The notes under the pieces: generated by a model | Seen by the model: only the letters and a program-made list of their open reading frames with translations | Databases searched by the model: none | What the model was told of the DNA's origin: nothing | Program-made: the position numbers and the translations under genes | Part shown: one piece after another, positions 7,510 through 15,387 of the stretch | Numbering within the stretch: position 1 is the first letter of the stretch | Layout: the number at the start of each line of letters is the position of its first letter | Origin: JBEEJZ01 sp046046915 | Lineage (GTDB): Bacteria > Pseudomonadota > Gammaproteobacteria > Burkholderiales > Burkholderiaceae_C | Assembly: GCA_046046915.1 (NCBI GenBank) | Contig: JBJOIT010000044.1 | Coordinates: forward strand, 1-23,140 | Direction of reading: 5' to 3' | Length of the DNA stretch: 23,140 bases

Positions 7510-8382
7510 TCACCTCTGCAACCGACTGCTGCCAACCCCACAAACCGCAATCACAGCAATCCCCACCACCGACCAAACATCAGGCCTTTGGCCCAACAGC
7601 AACCAGCCGGCCAACACCGCAAATCCAATTTGAAAGTACAGAAAAGGCGCGAACAGGGCCAAGGGCACCCTGGAGTGGGCGACGATGATGAGCAAGTGCC
7701 CGACGGCACACAAAATGGACAAAACACCCAGCTGCAACCAAATCGACAAGTCCAGGGTTTGCCAAAACCAGGGCACCAGGGCACTGCACAACAAGAACCC
7801 GACCAGACCCGTCCACAAATTGGTCGTGGCGGGGTCGTCTAATTTGGCCAGTTGGTTAGACACCACCTGCCATGCCGTTGCAATCAACATGGTCAACACG
7901 GGCAAAAGCAGCGTCCATTCAAAGTGTTCGCCACCGGGACGTATCACCACCATGGCGCCGGCAAAACCGCCAGCGATCAAGAACCAACGCAGCGCACTGA
8001 TGCGTTCACCATAAAGCACAACGGATACCAGCGTGAGCGCCGCTGGTGTCAGCATGGTGATGGCTGTGAATTCGCCCACGGGCACATACATCAGACTGAG
8101 GACGGCGACACCATTGAGCACCGCAAGCAAAACCCCACGCCATATCTGCAATCGGGGATGATGGCAACGCCACATCTGCCTTGCGCCATGCTGCCTACCC
8201 TGAATCAACAAGGCGCCCAAAAACTGGGCCAGGTAGCGGGTCCACACCAGTACAGCAACTGGCACCAAGGGGCCCACAGCTTGGGTGCCGGCATCCAGAA
8301 AGCCAAAACAAGCCTGTGCTGCAATCAGCAGCAACAAGCCTTGGAGGTGCTTCGGATGGAGAGTAGGCGTGAGGATGCTCAT
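7510..8382 (-). CDS. EamA/DMT-family inner-membrane transporter
   Basis: This 290-residue protein is almost entirely hydrophobic, with about ten membrane segments in two similar halves, as in the drug/metabolite transporter (EamA) family. Examples are LLLLIAAQACFGFLDAG, FTAITMLTPAALTLVSVVLY with the following GERIS, and LGVLSILCAVGHLLIIVA. The second-half counterpart ends in GQRPD. Such proteins export or import small metabolites, and the substrate cannot be told from sequence. The ATG at 8382 overlaps the TGA of the MFS gene as ATGA and is preceded by AAGG. It is therefore preferred over the in-frame TTG at 8403. Position as last gene of the carbohydrate arm suggests either export of a pathway product or an unrelated role. 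Confidence 0.88.
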   Translation of the reverse strand: MSILTPTLHPKHLQGLLLLIAAQACFGFLDAGTQAVGPLVPVAVLVWTRYLAQFLGALLIQGRQHGARQMWRCHHPRLQIWRGVLLAVLNGVAVLSLMYVPVGEFTAITMLTPAALTLVSVVLYGERISALRWFLIAGGFAGAMVVIRPGGEHFEWTLLLPVLTMLIATAWQVVSNQLAKLDDPATTNLWTGLVGFLLCSALVPWFWQTLDLSIWLQLGVLSILCAVGHLLIIVAHSRVPLALFAPFLYFQIGFAVLAGWLLLGQRPDVWSVVGIAVIAVCGVGSSRLQR

Positions 8383-9575
8383 GCGATGCGCCTTGAGCCC
8401 CAAGCCAGGGCGGCCGACGCAATCACCACCACACTCAATGCGGCTGCGAGTGAGGTGGTCTGGGCGATGGAGCCGATCAGCGGCGGGCCAATCAAGAAGC
8501 CGCTGTAACCAATCGACGAGACCGCGGCAATCGCCGCCGCACTGCTGCTGCCGGGCACACGGCTGGCGGCCGTGAACAACAAAGGAACGATGGGCGCCAA
8601 GCCAGCACCCACCAGACCGTAACCCACCAAAGACACCACCGGATGACCGCTGAGCAGAACAAGGGCCATGGACACAGCGGCCAGCAAGGCACTGTTGCGC
8701 AGCAAAACCACGTCAGAAAATCGGGCCCGCAGACCATCACCGGCAAATCGGGCGACCGCCATCGCGCCTGCGAAGGCAGCGTAGCCCAAGGCGGCCACAT
8801 CCTGCGTCATGCCCACCTCTTGTTTCAGGTACAGCACGCACCAGTCGTACATGACGCCCTCGGCGGTCATGCCAGCGAAGATCAGCAGACCGATCAGCAA
8901 AAGCAGGCCGCGCGGCCAGACGAAGTGGGCATGCCCCTCTTTTTGCTCGGAGGCAGGGTGGGCATCCAACATGCCAGCTTGGGCGACCACCAAGCCCAAC
9001 GCGACCCCTATGCCCACACCCAGCAACTGTAACTTCGGGTCCCAGCCGCGATGAAGCATGCCCGCAGCCACCAGCGCACCGACCATCGCACCCAGGCTGA
9101 ACATGCCGTGCAGGCTGCCCATGATCGCCTTGCCACTGCGCGCCTCCAGCGCAGTGCCTTCGGCATTGATGGTCACGTCGTAGACGCTCATCGACAGGCC
9201 GAAAACAAAGTTTGCCAACAGCATCCAGGCGAACGAGGGCCAATTCAGCACCGCCGCCAGCGCACTGGTCAGCATCAGCCCGGTCAGCAGCGCCGTACGC
9301 CGCGTCCCCAGTCGGCCGATCAGCCGTCCGGCAAAGAACAGGCTGGTGACAGCCCCCACGGCGGCTGCAAACAAGGCGATCGCCAGCTGGCCTTCGTTGA
9401 GGTCGTACTCGGCCTTGAGCGAAGGGATATGCGCGCCCCACACCCCGGCCAACATGCCCAGGGCAGCAAACAGAGCCCGGGTGGCTTGACGGCCACGGCT
9501 TAGCTCTGACGAATCGGCGGGCCTTGTGTCCAGGTCAGCGGGCGGGCCTGGAATGTTTATATCGGCAAGGCTCAT
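8379..9575 (-). CDS. MFS transporter (YbjJ-like)
   Basis: This 398-residue major facilitator protein has about 12 membrane segments. A soluble N-terminal tail (about 1-30) precedes the first segment (TRALFAALGMLAGVWGAHIP). The loop after segment 2 carries GRLIGRLGTRRTALL, the MFS motif A region. A longer, charged central loop (about 205-220, HPASEQKEGHAHF) separates the halves. General shape recalls E. coli YbjJ and sugar-type permeases, but substrate is unknown. Its neighbours (sugar oxidoreductase, ThuA-like protein, divergent beta-glucosidase) suggest a glycoside or sugar. No good Shine-Dalgarno precedes the ATG at 9575. The 44-base gap to the oxidoreductase stop is consistent with one operon. 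Confidence 0.87.
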   Translation of the reverse strand: MSLADINIPGPPADLDTRPADSSELSRGRQATRALFAALGMLAGVWGAHIPSLKAEYDLNEGQLAIALFAAAVGAVTSLFFAGRLIGRLGTRRTALLTGLMLTSALAAVLNWPSFAWMLLANFVFGLSMSVYDVTINAEGTALEARSGKAIMGSLHGMFSLGAMVGALVAAGMLHRGWDPKLQLLGVGIGVALGLVVAQAGMLDAHPASEQKEGHAHFVWPRGLLLLIGLLIFAGMTAEGVMYDWCVLYLKQEVGMTQDVAALGYAAFAGAMAVARFAGDGLRARFSDVVLLRNSALLAAVSMALVLLSGHPVVSLVGYGLVGAGLAPIVPLLFTAASRVPGSSSAAAIAAVSSIGYSGFLIGPPLIGSIAQTTSLAAALSVVVIASAALAWGSRRIA

Positions 9576-9619
9576 AGGGGGTCACGTGGGAGGTTGGGCA
9601 ATTTCAAAGCTTCACGGCA

Positions 9620-10717
9620 TCACATTTGAATCGGCGCACCACTGGCCGCACTGGCGTAAATGGCATCCAGAATTTCCATCACGATCAGGCCTTCTTCGCC
9701 CGGCGCGGGGTGTGGCCGGCCCGACAGTATCGCCTCGGCGTAGTCAAACATCGCCGATTTGGCGGTGGCGGTGGGCGCTTTCAGGTACATATCCACGGGC
9801 GCACCGTTGACCTCGGTGTAGACGTTGGCCTCGAATGTATAGCCCTCGTTGACGTTCTTCTGCAGCAAACCGGCCCGGGTACCGAGCAAGCGGGTTTCCA
9901 TCAGCTCAGCCTCCTGAATATTGGCCGCCCAGCTCGCCTCCAGCGCCAGCGTGGCGCCATTCTCAAACTTGATGAGACCACAGGCCAGGTCTTCTACGTC
10001 GTAGTGCTTGCCCGCCTTGTCGGCGATCTCGCGGGCTATTGCGTCATAACTGCTGCCCAGAACCCAGGTGGGCTTGGGATAGCCCATGAGCCACAGGGCC
10101 AGGTCCAGACGATGCACGCCCAAGTCGATCAATGGGCCACCGCCGGCCAGTGCCTTGTTGCCAAACCACCCGCCAAATCCCGGCATGCCACGCCGGCGAT
10201 GCCAGACGCTGCGGCCAAAGTAAAAGTCCCCAAACAAGCCAGCGTCCACTTGTGCCTTCAGGCCGCGCGAAGCGGCACTGAAGCGGTAGCTGAAATTGAT
10301 CATCAGGCGCTTATCAGCTGCCTTGGCAGCAGCCAGCATCTCGCGACCCTCCAAAGCACTCATGGCCATGGGTTTTTCGCATAGCACATGGCAGCCGGCT
10401 GCCAGCGCAGCCAGGGTCAGGTCCTTGTGGAACTTGTTGGGTGTGCACACGCTCACCACGTCCAGCCCGCCGGCATCCAGCATGGCTTGCGCATCGGTGT
10501 ATCGCCGGGCGATCTCGAATTGGTCACCCACTTGGTCCAGCCGCAAGGCATCAGCATCTGCAATGGCGACGACTTCGACCTGGGGGTGTTGGCGCCAGCC
10601 CTCAATGTGCATGCGACCGATCCCCAGGCCGATCACGCCCACACGCAATTTGCCGCTCCCGGCAGGAGGGGTGGCAGCAGCCCCCATGGTTGCCGCTTGT
10701 GCTTGGTAATCAGCCAT
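9620..10717 (-). CDS. Gfo/Idh/MocA-family NAD(P)-dependent oxidoreductase
   Basis: The protein has 365 residues from the ATG at 10717. The open frame continues to 10948, but that extension lies over the ThuA gene and is Arg/Cys-rich noise. Residues 25-35 (RVGVIGLGIGR) are the Rossmann dinucleotide site, CEKPMA (113-118) holds the catalytic-region EKP, and GGGPLIDLGVHRLD (192-205) has the conserved Asp198 and His202. The family oxidises sugar or polyol hydroxyls. The start is fixed by AAGGAGAC (10723-10730) and the TGATG junction with the ThuA-like gene. This pairing resembles ThuA/ThuB of rhizobia, where ThuB oxidises trehalose, maltitol and sucrose isomers to 3-keto forms. A 3-keto-glycoside or simple sugar dehydrogenase activity is inferred, not shown. 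Confidence 0.92.
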   Translation of the reverse strand: MADYQAQAATMGAAATPPAGSGKLRVGVIGLGIGRMHIEGWRQHPQVEVVAIADADALRLDQVGDQFEIARRYTDAQAMLDAGGLDVVSVCTPNKFHKDLTLAALAAGCHVLCEKPMAMSALEGREMLAAAKAADKRLMINFSYRFSAASRGLKAQVDAGLFGDFYFGRSVWHRRRGMPGFGGWFGNKALAGGGPLIDLGVHRLDLALWLMGYPKPTWVLGSSYDAIAREIADKAGKHYDVEDLACGLIKFENGATLALEASWAANIQEAELMETRLLGTRAGLLQKNVNEGYTFEANVYTEVNGAPVDMYLKAPTATAKSAMFDYAEAILSGRPHPAPGEEGLIVMEILDAIYASAASGAPIQM

Positions 10718-11520
10718 CAGATGTCTCCTTTGCCTTGAACGATGCCAACCTTGCCAAAGCTCACAGCCTTTTTGGACAAGTGCTCCAGCGGTGGCGACAT
10801 GGGGCAGTCGTCGACGATCTGCACGCGAGGTGCCGCCCACTGCACAGCATTGGCGATCACGCGCTGCACGTTCTTGTCGAAGTAGGTCGGGTAAGCCTCG
10901 TGACCGGGGCGGAAATAGAAGATCCGGCCATGACCGCGCTGCCAGCACAAACCCGAGCGGAACACTTCGCCACCCTCAAACCACGAGATGAACACCGTTT
11001 CGTCGGGTTGTGGCACGTCGAAACGCTCACCATACATCTCTTCATAGGGCAGCTCGAAATACTGGCCCAAGCCAGCGGCGATGGGATGGGAGGGTTCAAT
11101 GACCCAGATACGCTCTTTCTCGTCGGCCTCACGCCACTTCAGCGAGCAGTTGGTGCCCAGCATGCGACGGAAGATTTTGGAGAAGTGGCCGGAATGCAGC
11201 ACGATCAGGCCCATGCCTTCGAGCACGCGCTTTTGCACCCGATCCACGATGGCATCCTCTACCTTGCCATGGGCCTTGTGCCCCCACCAGATCAGCACGT
11301 CGCACTCGGCAAGGCGCGCCTCGCTGAGGCCGTGCTCTGGCTGGTCGAGCGTGGCGGTGCTGATCTCTAGCGGCAAGGCACCCGGATTGATGCCGGGCAC
11401 CTGACGCAAACCCTCTGCGATCGCGGCGTGGATGCCCTCGGGGTAAATCGCCCCCACAGCGGGGTTTTGGCGTTCATGCTCGAATTCGTTCCAGACAATG
11501 ACAGAAATCTTTTGTTTCAT
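10717..11520 (-). CDS. ThuA-like (trehalose utilisation) protein
   Basis: This 267-residue protein has a class I glutamine-amidotransferase-like fold of the ThuA type. Recognisable blocks are VIVWNEFEHE near the start, DVLIWWGHKAHG, LIVLHSGHFSKIFRRMLGT and FYFRPGHEAYPTYFD. The His-rich loops could bind metal or a sugar. The molecular role of ThuA proteins is not well defined; in rhizobia thuA is needed with thuB for disaccharide catabolism. The start is the ATG at 11520 with AAGGAAGC at 11523-11530; a 14-codon in-frame extension to 11562 lacks a ribosome site. It is the first gene of the minus-strand arm, and its stop overlaps the oxidoreductase ATG by one base (TGATG), so the two are surely cotranslated. 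Confidence 0.88.
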   Translation of the reverse strand: MKQKISVIVWNEFEHERQNPAVGAIYPEGIHAAIAEGLRQVPGINPGALPLEISTATLDQPEHGLSEARLAECDVLIWWGHKAHGKVEDAIVDRVQKRVLEGMGLIVLHSGHFSKIFRRMLGTNCSLKWREADEKERIWVIEPSHPIAAGLGQYFELPYEEMYGERFDVPQPDETVFISWFEGGEVFRSGLCWQRGHGRIFYFRPGHEAYPTYFDKNVQRVIANAVQWAAPRVQIVDDCPMSPPLEHLSKKAVSFGKVGIVQGKGDI

Positions 11521-11571
11521 GAGCTTCCTTGAGATGGCAGGAAAACAGACCCGGGCCATCATTTCCGAGTG

Positions 11572-11649
11572 GTCGTGAAGCGGTGACGACTCTGCTTGCT
11601 ACGACACAAAGCGCCTATCGCTTCCCAAGCCGCAAGGTTAGAGACGACC
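11572..11649. promoter_or_regulatory. Cluster of ACGAC/GTCGT half-sites in the divergent region (operator candidate)
   Basis: GTCGT occurs at 11572-11576 and ACGAC at 11586-11590, 11601-11605 and 11644-11648, four copies in about 75 bases. The first two are inverted with a 9-base gap. They lie between the divergent thuA-like and araC-like genes, downstream of the minus-strand promoter candidate. They could be binding sites of the adjacent AraC-type regulator, but short motifs such as these can arise by chance. Confidence 0.25.
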
Positions 11650-11661
11650 ATGGGTTGTGGC

Positions 11662-11690
11662 AATATCAATCAATGCTAGAAAAACGTCAA
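11662..11690 (-). promoter_or_regulatory. Sigma70-like promoter for the thuA-like operon
   Basis: On the minus strand TTGACG (11685-11690, 5 of 6 matches to -35) is followed after exactly 17 bases by GATATT (11662-11667, 4 of 6 matches to -10). Transcription would start near 11655, giving a leader of about 135 bases before the ATG at 11520. No equally good promoter is visible for the plus-strand regulator gene. Confidence 0.45.
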
Positions 11691-11704
11691 AAGTAGTACA
11701 AATC

Positions 11705-12670
11705 ATGGATTCAAACATCCACACTAACCATGAGCTGACAGCCGTCCTGCCCGCTCAGGCCAGCGCTCCGAGGACGCAGGACACGCAGGGGCAGCACATG
11801 CGCCAAGTGCTGTCAGCGTTCATTAACCAAGCCGCCAGCGGACAGCTGACGGTGATCTGTCCGCCCACGCCTACGGTCTGGGCCACACGCGGAGACGGGC
11901 ACTTTCATTTGGGCGTGGAGCTGTTTCTGCAGGCAAGCGGGCACACCGACTTCCGGTTTCCGCAAGGGCAGCAACGACTGTCGGCCATGCAAGCGCTGGT
12001 GATGCCGCCCAAATTGCTGCACGACGAGCGAGTGGGCAGTGGTGAGGGTGGTCCCTTTGCAAATGTGGTGATCTACGCCGATCAACAGGCTTTGTCTTGC
12101 CACCTGGCGTTTGAAGAAAGCGCCGGACGCCCTGGCATCCGTCACCTCGAGGTTTGCCGCCACCTTGAAGCCGGCCGAGTTCAGGGCTGGCTGGCTGACG
12201 CTGCCAGAACGCCGACCCAGGATCCGCAGCTACTCTGGCCTGCCCAGCAGCGCGCGCTGGTGCTCACGGTGCTCGCCGCAGTGTGGCGTTTGCTGGATAC
12301 TCCTCAAGGCAGCATCCCTCCCGAGTCTGCCTTGCTGGCCAAGCTGCGGGTGCTGATTCAAAACCAGCTTGGCAATGCAGACCTGACCGTGGCCCAACTG
12401 GCTCAGCAGTTGGGGTGCACAGCCGATTACCTTTCCCATCTCTACAGCCAGACCAACGGTGAGCACCTACGTGGCTTTATTCAGCGCCAGCGTTTGACCC
12501 GCGCGGCACGGCTTCTGTGCGATAGCGAATCTCCCGTCAAAGAGGTGGCATGGTGCTGCGGCTTTGCCAGTGCCAGCTACTTCATCCGCAGTTTTAGACA
12601 ACACTTTGGACTCACCCCAAAAGACTATCGGGCAAACTACCAACCCTCTCCTCCGACGAGCCTCACATGA
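11705..12670 (+). CDS. AraC-family transcriptional regulator
   Basis: The protein has 321 residues from the ATG at 11705. An in-frame GTG at 11657 would add 16 residues, and neither start has a clear Shine-Dalgarno. The C-terminal DNA-binding domain (about 213-311) has two helix-turn-helix units: TVAQLAQQLGCTADYLSHLY and, after VKEVAWCCG, FASASYFIRSFRQHFGLTPKDYR, the classic AraC signature. The N-terminal part (about 45-135) looks like a cupin-type sensing domain with FHLGVELFLQ and VMPPKLLHDE, so it probably binds a sugar or glycoside. Its stop overlaps the start of the GH3 gene as ATGA, so regulator and enzyme are made together. It is divergent from the thuA-like arm and likely controls both arms, usually as an activator. 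Confidence 0.92.
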   Translation: MDSNIHTNHELTAVLPAQASAPRTQDTQGQHMRQVLSAFINQAASGQLTVICPPTPTVWATRGDGHFHLGVELFLQASGHTDFRFPQGQQRLSAMQALVMPPKLLHDERVGSGEGGPFANVVIYADQQALSCHLAFEESAGRPGIRHLEVCRHLEAGRVQGWLADAARTPTQDPQLLWPAQQRALVLTVLAAVWRLLDTPQGSIPPESALLAKLRVLIQNQLGNADLTVAQLAQQLGCTADYLSHLYSQTNGEHLRGFIQRQRLTRAARLLCDSESPVKEVAWCCGFASASYFIRSFRQHFGLTPKDYRANYQPSPPTSLT

Positions 12671-15150
12671 CCAAAAACAAGATAGACACCTTGCTGGACC
12701 AGCTCACGCTGGAGGAACAAGTCAGCTTGCTGGCTGGCGCTGACTTCTGGACGACCGTGCCTGTGCCCCGCCTGGGCATACCTGCCATCAAGGTGAGTGA
12801 CGGTCCCAACGGAGCACGAGGCGGGATCTTCAAGGACGGGCCCACCACGGCATGCTTTCCGGTCGGCATTGCGCTGGCTGCCACCTGGAACCCGGCGCTG
12901 ATTGAGCAGACCGGTGCCGCTTTGGGCGCCGAGGCGCGGCTAAAAGGCGCGCGCGTTCTGCTGGCGCCCACGGTCAACCTGCAGCGCACCGTGTTCAACG
13001 GCCGCAACTTCGAGTGCCACTCGGAAGACCCGTGGCTGTCGTCTGAAATCGGCGTGGCCTACATCCGAGGTGTGCAAAGTTCCGGCGTGGCAGCCACCAT
13101 CAAACACTTTGTGGGCAATGAGAGCGAGTACCAGCGCATGAGCGCCAGCTCGGACATCCCCGAGCGCGCCCTGCGTGAGTTGTACTTGCTGCCCTTCGAG
13201 AGGGCCGTCAAAGAAGCCGGTGTGATGGCGGTCATGACCGGCTACAACCGGGTTGACGGGACGTTCATGGCAGATCACCACCGGCTGATCCATCAGGTTC
13301 TGCGCGAAGAGTGGGGCTTTGACGGTTTGGTCATGACCGACTGGATGGCCACACACGATACGGTCTACAGCGTGCTGGCTGGCTGCGATCTCGAAATGCC
13401 CGGCCCGTCTCGCGAGCGCGGCGCCAAGCTGGTCGCTGCCGTGCGCGATGGACGCCTGCTACCGAGCGCCGTCCGGGCCTGTGCAAAACGGGTGCTTGAG
13501 CTGGTTGAGCGGGTAGGCGGTTTTGACGATCCCGTCATCCCGACAGAACGGGCCGATGATCTGCCCGAGCACCGTGCCTTGATCCGCAAACTGGGGGCTG
13601 AGGGTGCTGTTCTGCTCAAAAACGAAGGCCAGTTGCTGCCTCTGAATTTGCACGCTGAGCAAACCGTTGCCCTGATCGGCCGTGCTGCAACCGTGCCGCA
13701 AATCATGGGTGGCGGCAGTGCCAATGTGAACGCTCACTATCGCATCGCACCCATGGATGCGCTCAGGGCAGCGCGCCCTGACGTGCATTTCACCCATCAA
13801 CTGGGCGCAGACATTCACCGTTACACCCCTGTGCTGGCAAAGCCGATGGTGCTGGAACTGTTTGCCAGTACCGATCTGAGCGGCCCTGTTGTCGCGACCC
13901 AAACCGTACCGAACAGCGAGGTGCAGTGGATAGGCACTATGCCCCCGGGCATTGCCGATGGTGCGGGTTTTTCTGCCCGCGCAAGGCTGCGCTATGTGGC
14001 CGATGCTGCCGGCGTACATGCGTTTTCGCTCACCTCAGCCGGGGTCAGCCGCGCCACACTCAACGGCGTGCCTGTGCTGGACGCCTGGTCCCACTGGGAA
14101 CGAGGCGACACTTATTTCACCTGGGGTTGCAACGAAGTGGTGCACCAACGCACCATGGCTGCCGGCGAGGTCGCGGAGCTGGTGGTGGAGTTCAGCACCG
14201 CCATTCCAACAGCAGCCGGCGAGGTTCACCACAAATTTGGGGTCTTGCGAGTCGGCGCCGCCCGAGTGTTGGATGCCTCGGACATTGCAGCAGCGGTGGA
14301 GGCTGCACGCGAGGCTGACGTGGCTGTGGTGTTTGCGGGCCTCAACGCTGAATGGGACAACGAGGGGCTGGACCGCAGCAGCATCACCTTGCCGCACCAC
14401 CAGAACGAATTGATCGCACGCGTGGCGGCAGCCAACCCCCGCACGGTGGTGGTCTTGCAAACCGGATCGCCGGTCACCTTGCCGTGGATTGATGCCGTGC
14501 CTGCCGTGCTGCAAGCTTGGTATCCCGGTCAAGAATGTGGCAACGCCATTGCAGACCTGTTGCTAGGCCACGCGGAGCCTGGTGGGCGCTTGCCACAGAC
14601 TTGGCCCGTGCGTCTGGAGGACACAGTGGCCTACGGCAATCCGCAGGCCTACCCAGGCACAGACGGCAGGGTCTGCTACGAAGAAGGTGTATTGATCGGC
14701 TATCGCCATCACCAACACCACAAAAGTTCGCCCTTGTTCCCGTTTGGCCATGGTTTGTCGTACACCCGGTTTGAGGTGGGCGCACCTGAAGTCCTGCCTT
14801 CGGTATTTGAGCCCGGCGACACTTTGCACTTCGGGGTGCCTGTGCGCAACTCAGGCGAGCGTGCAGGTCAGATGGTGTTGCAGATCTTTGTTCGTGACGA
14901 GGTTTGTACCGTGCTTCGACCGGAGCAAGAGCTCAAGGCCTTTGCCAAGCTCACGCTGGCGCCTAATGAAACCGGCGTCGCCAGATTCTCACTGCCCATG
15001 CGGGCCTTCGCTTTTTTTGACGAGAGGCGTCATGCCTGGATTGCTGAAGCCGGAAGTTTCAAGATCCTAGTGGCAACTTCCGCACAGGCTATAGAGCACA
15101 CGTCTCAGGTTCAACTGACCCGAGATTGGGTTGATGCTGTCGGTGCATGA
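12667..15150 (+). CDS. Glycoside hydrolase family 3 beta-glucosidase with PA14 insert
   Basis: This 827-residue enzyme cleaves terminal beta-linked glucose or related sugars. The N-terminal barrel has KHFVGNESEYQR (146-157) and the nucleophile Asp225 in LVMTDWMATHD. A PA14 beta-sandwich (about 394-530) interrupts the C-terminal domain, as in the Kluyveromyces BglI type. The acid/base glutamate should be in AEWDNEGLDR (E566, or E562). FPFGHGLSYTRFEVG leads into a fibronectin III-like domain (about 700-800). No signal peptide is visible, so the enzyme should be cytoplasmic and act on an imported glycoside. PA14 domains in this group narrow the specificity to small substrates. Translation is coupled to the AraC regulator (ATGA) and there is no separate Shine-Dalgarno. 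Substrates could be cellobiose, an aryl glucoside or a plant glycoside. Confidence 0.95.
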   Translation: MTKNKIDTLLDQLTLEEQVSLLAGADFWTTVPVPRLGIPAIKVSDGPNGARGGIFKDGPTTACFPVGIALAATWNPALIEQTGAALGAEARLKGARVLLAPTVNLQRTVFNGRNFECHSEDPWLSSEIGVAYIRGVQSSGVAATIKHFVGNESEYQRMSASSDIPERALRELYLLPFERAVKEAGVMAVMTGYNRVDGTFMADHHRLIHQVLREEWGFDGLVMTDWMATHDTVYSVLAGCDLEMPGPSRERGAKLVAAVRDGRLLPSAVRACAKRVLELVERVGGFDDPVIPTERADDLPEHRALIRKLGAEGAVLLKNEGQLLPLNLHAEQTVALIGRAATVPQIMGGGSANVNAHYRIAPMDALRAARPDVHFTHQLGADIHRYTPVLAKPMVLELFASTDLSGPVVATQTVPNSEVQWIGTMPPGIADGAGFSARARLRYVADAAGVHAFSLTSAGVSRATLNGVPVLDAWSHWERGDTYFTWGCNEVVHQRTMAAGEVAELVVEFSTAIPTAAGEVHHKFGVLRVGAARVLDASDIAAAVEAAREADVAVVFAGLNAEWDNEGLDRSSITLPHHQNELIARVAAANPRTVVVLQTGSPVTLPWIDAVPAVLQAWYPGQECGNAIADLLLGHAEPGGRLPQTWPVRLEDTVAYGNPQAYPGTDGRVCYEEGVLIGYRHHQHHKSSPLFPFGHGLSYTRFEVGAPEVLPSVFEPGDTLHFGVPVRNSGERAGQMVLQIFVRDEVCTVLRPEQELKAFAKLTLAPNETGVARFSLPMRAFAFFDERRHAWIAEAGSFKILVATSAQAIEHTSQVQLTRDWVDAVGA

Positions 15151-15220
15151 AGCCAATTCAGCTTGCATTCGCTATGCGAAAAACGGGGGAGGTCTGGCAG
15201 TTAACGGTGCCTTGAAGTGA

Positions 15221-15296
15221 TGGTGCGGCTGGCGGGGATCGAACCCACGACCCTTGGCTTCGGAGGCCAATACTCTATCCACTGAGCTACAGCCGC
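15221..15296 (-). tRNA. tRNA-Arg, anticodon CCG, CCA encoded
   Basis: The reverse strand folds as a full cloverleaf. The 7-bp acceptor stem pairs GCGGCTG (15296-15290) with CAGCCGC (15231-15225), followed by discriminator A and an encoded CCA (15223-15221). The anticodon stem TTGGC/GCCAA closes the 7-base loop CTCCGAA, giving anticodon CCG at 15263-15261, which reads CGG arginine codons. The T arm contains GGTTCGATCC. The D arm is of the short GCTCAGTGGATAGAG type. It stands alone between two plus-strand genes. Confidence 0.97.
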
Positions 15297-15313
15297 AATC
15301 CAGGGGAGTCTGG

Positions 15314-15319
15314 ATTGTA
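15314..15319 (-). promoter_or_regulatory. -10 element for tRNA-Arg
   Basis: On the minus strand TACAAT (5 of 6 matches) lies 17 bases upstream of the mature tRNA 5' end (15296), a sensible distance for a short 5' leader. No good -35 is found at 16-18 bases. The expected position falls in the GCGGCC palindrome. Confidence 0.4.
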
Positions 15320-15332
15320 GGGGTTTTCATAG

Positions 15333-15344
15333 TAGCGGCCGCTA
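15333..15344. promoter_or_regulatory. 12-base perfect palindrome between divergent promoters
   Basis: TAGCGGCCGCTA is perfectly self-complementary. It overlaps the first bases of the cytochrome -10 (15343-15348) and occupies the -35 area of the tRNA promoter. Position suggests a protein binding site acting on one or both promoters; this is inference only. Confidence 0.35.
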
Positions 15345-15348
15345 TAAT
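15343..15348 (+). promoter_or_regulatory. -10 element for the cytochrome c gene
   Basis: This is a perfect TATAAT, 39 bases before the ATG at 15388, which predicts a leader of about 33 bases. No consensus -35 is present at 16-18 bases, so the promoter may need an activator or rely on the -10 alone. The gene's Shine-Dalgarno is GAGGA at 15379-15383. Confidence 0.55.
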
Positions 15349-15387
15349 CTCTGGCTGGATCACTGACCCCTGATTTTTGAGGACACC

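Noticed and set aside
6559..7842. 427-codon plus-strand open frame across pyrF and the EamA gene
   Set aside because: It runs antisense to two well-supported genes, and its His/Gln/Gly-rich translation has no recognisable fold.
10718..10948. 77-codon N-terminal extension of the oxidoreductase frame
   Set aside because: It lies inside the ThuA-like coding region, is Arg/Cys-rich, and a strong AAGGAGAC sits before the internal ATG at 10717.
15221..15296. tRNA-Arg as an integration site for a mobile island
   Set aside because: No integrase gene, no repeated tRNA 3' fragment and no foreign-looking cargo are visible in the window.
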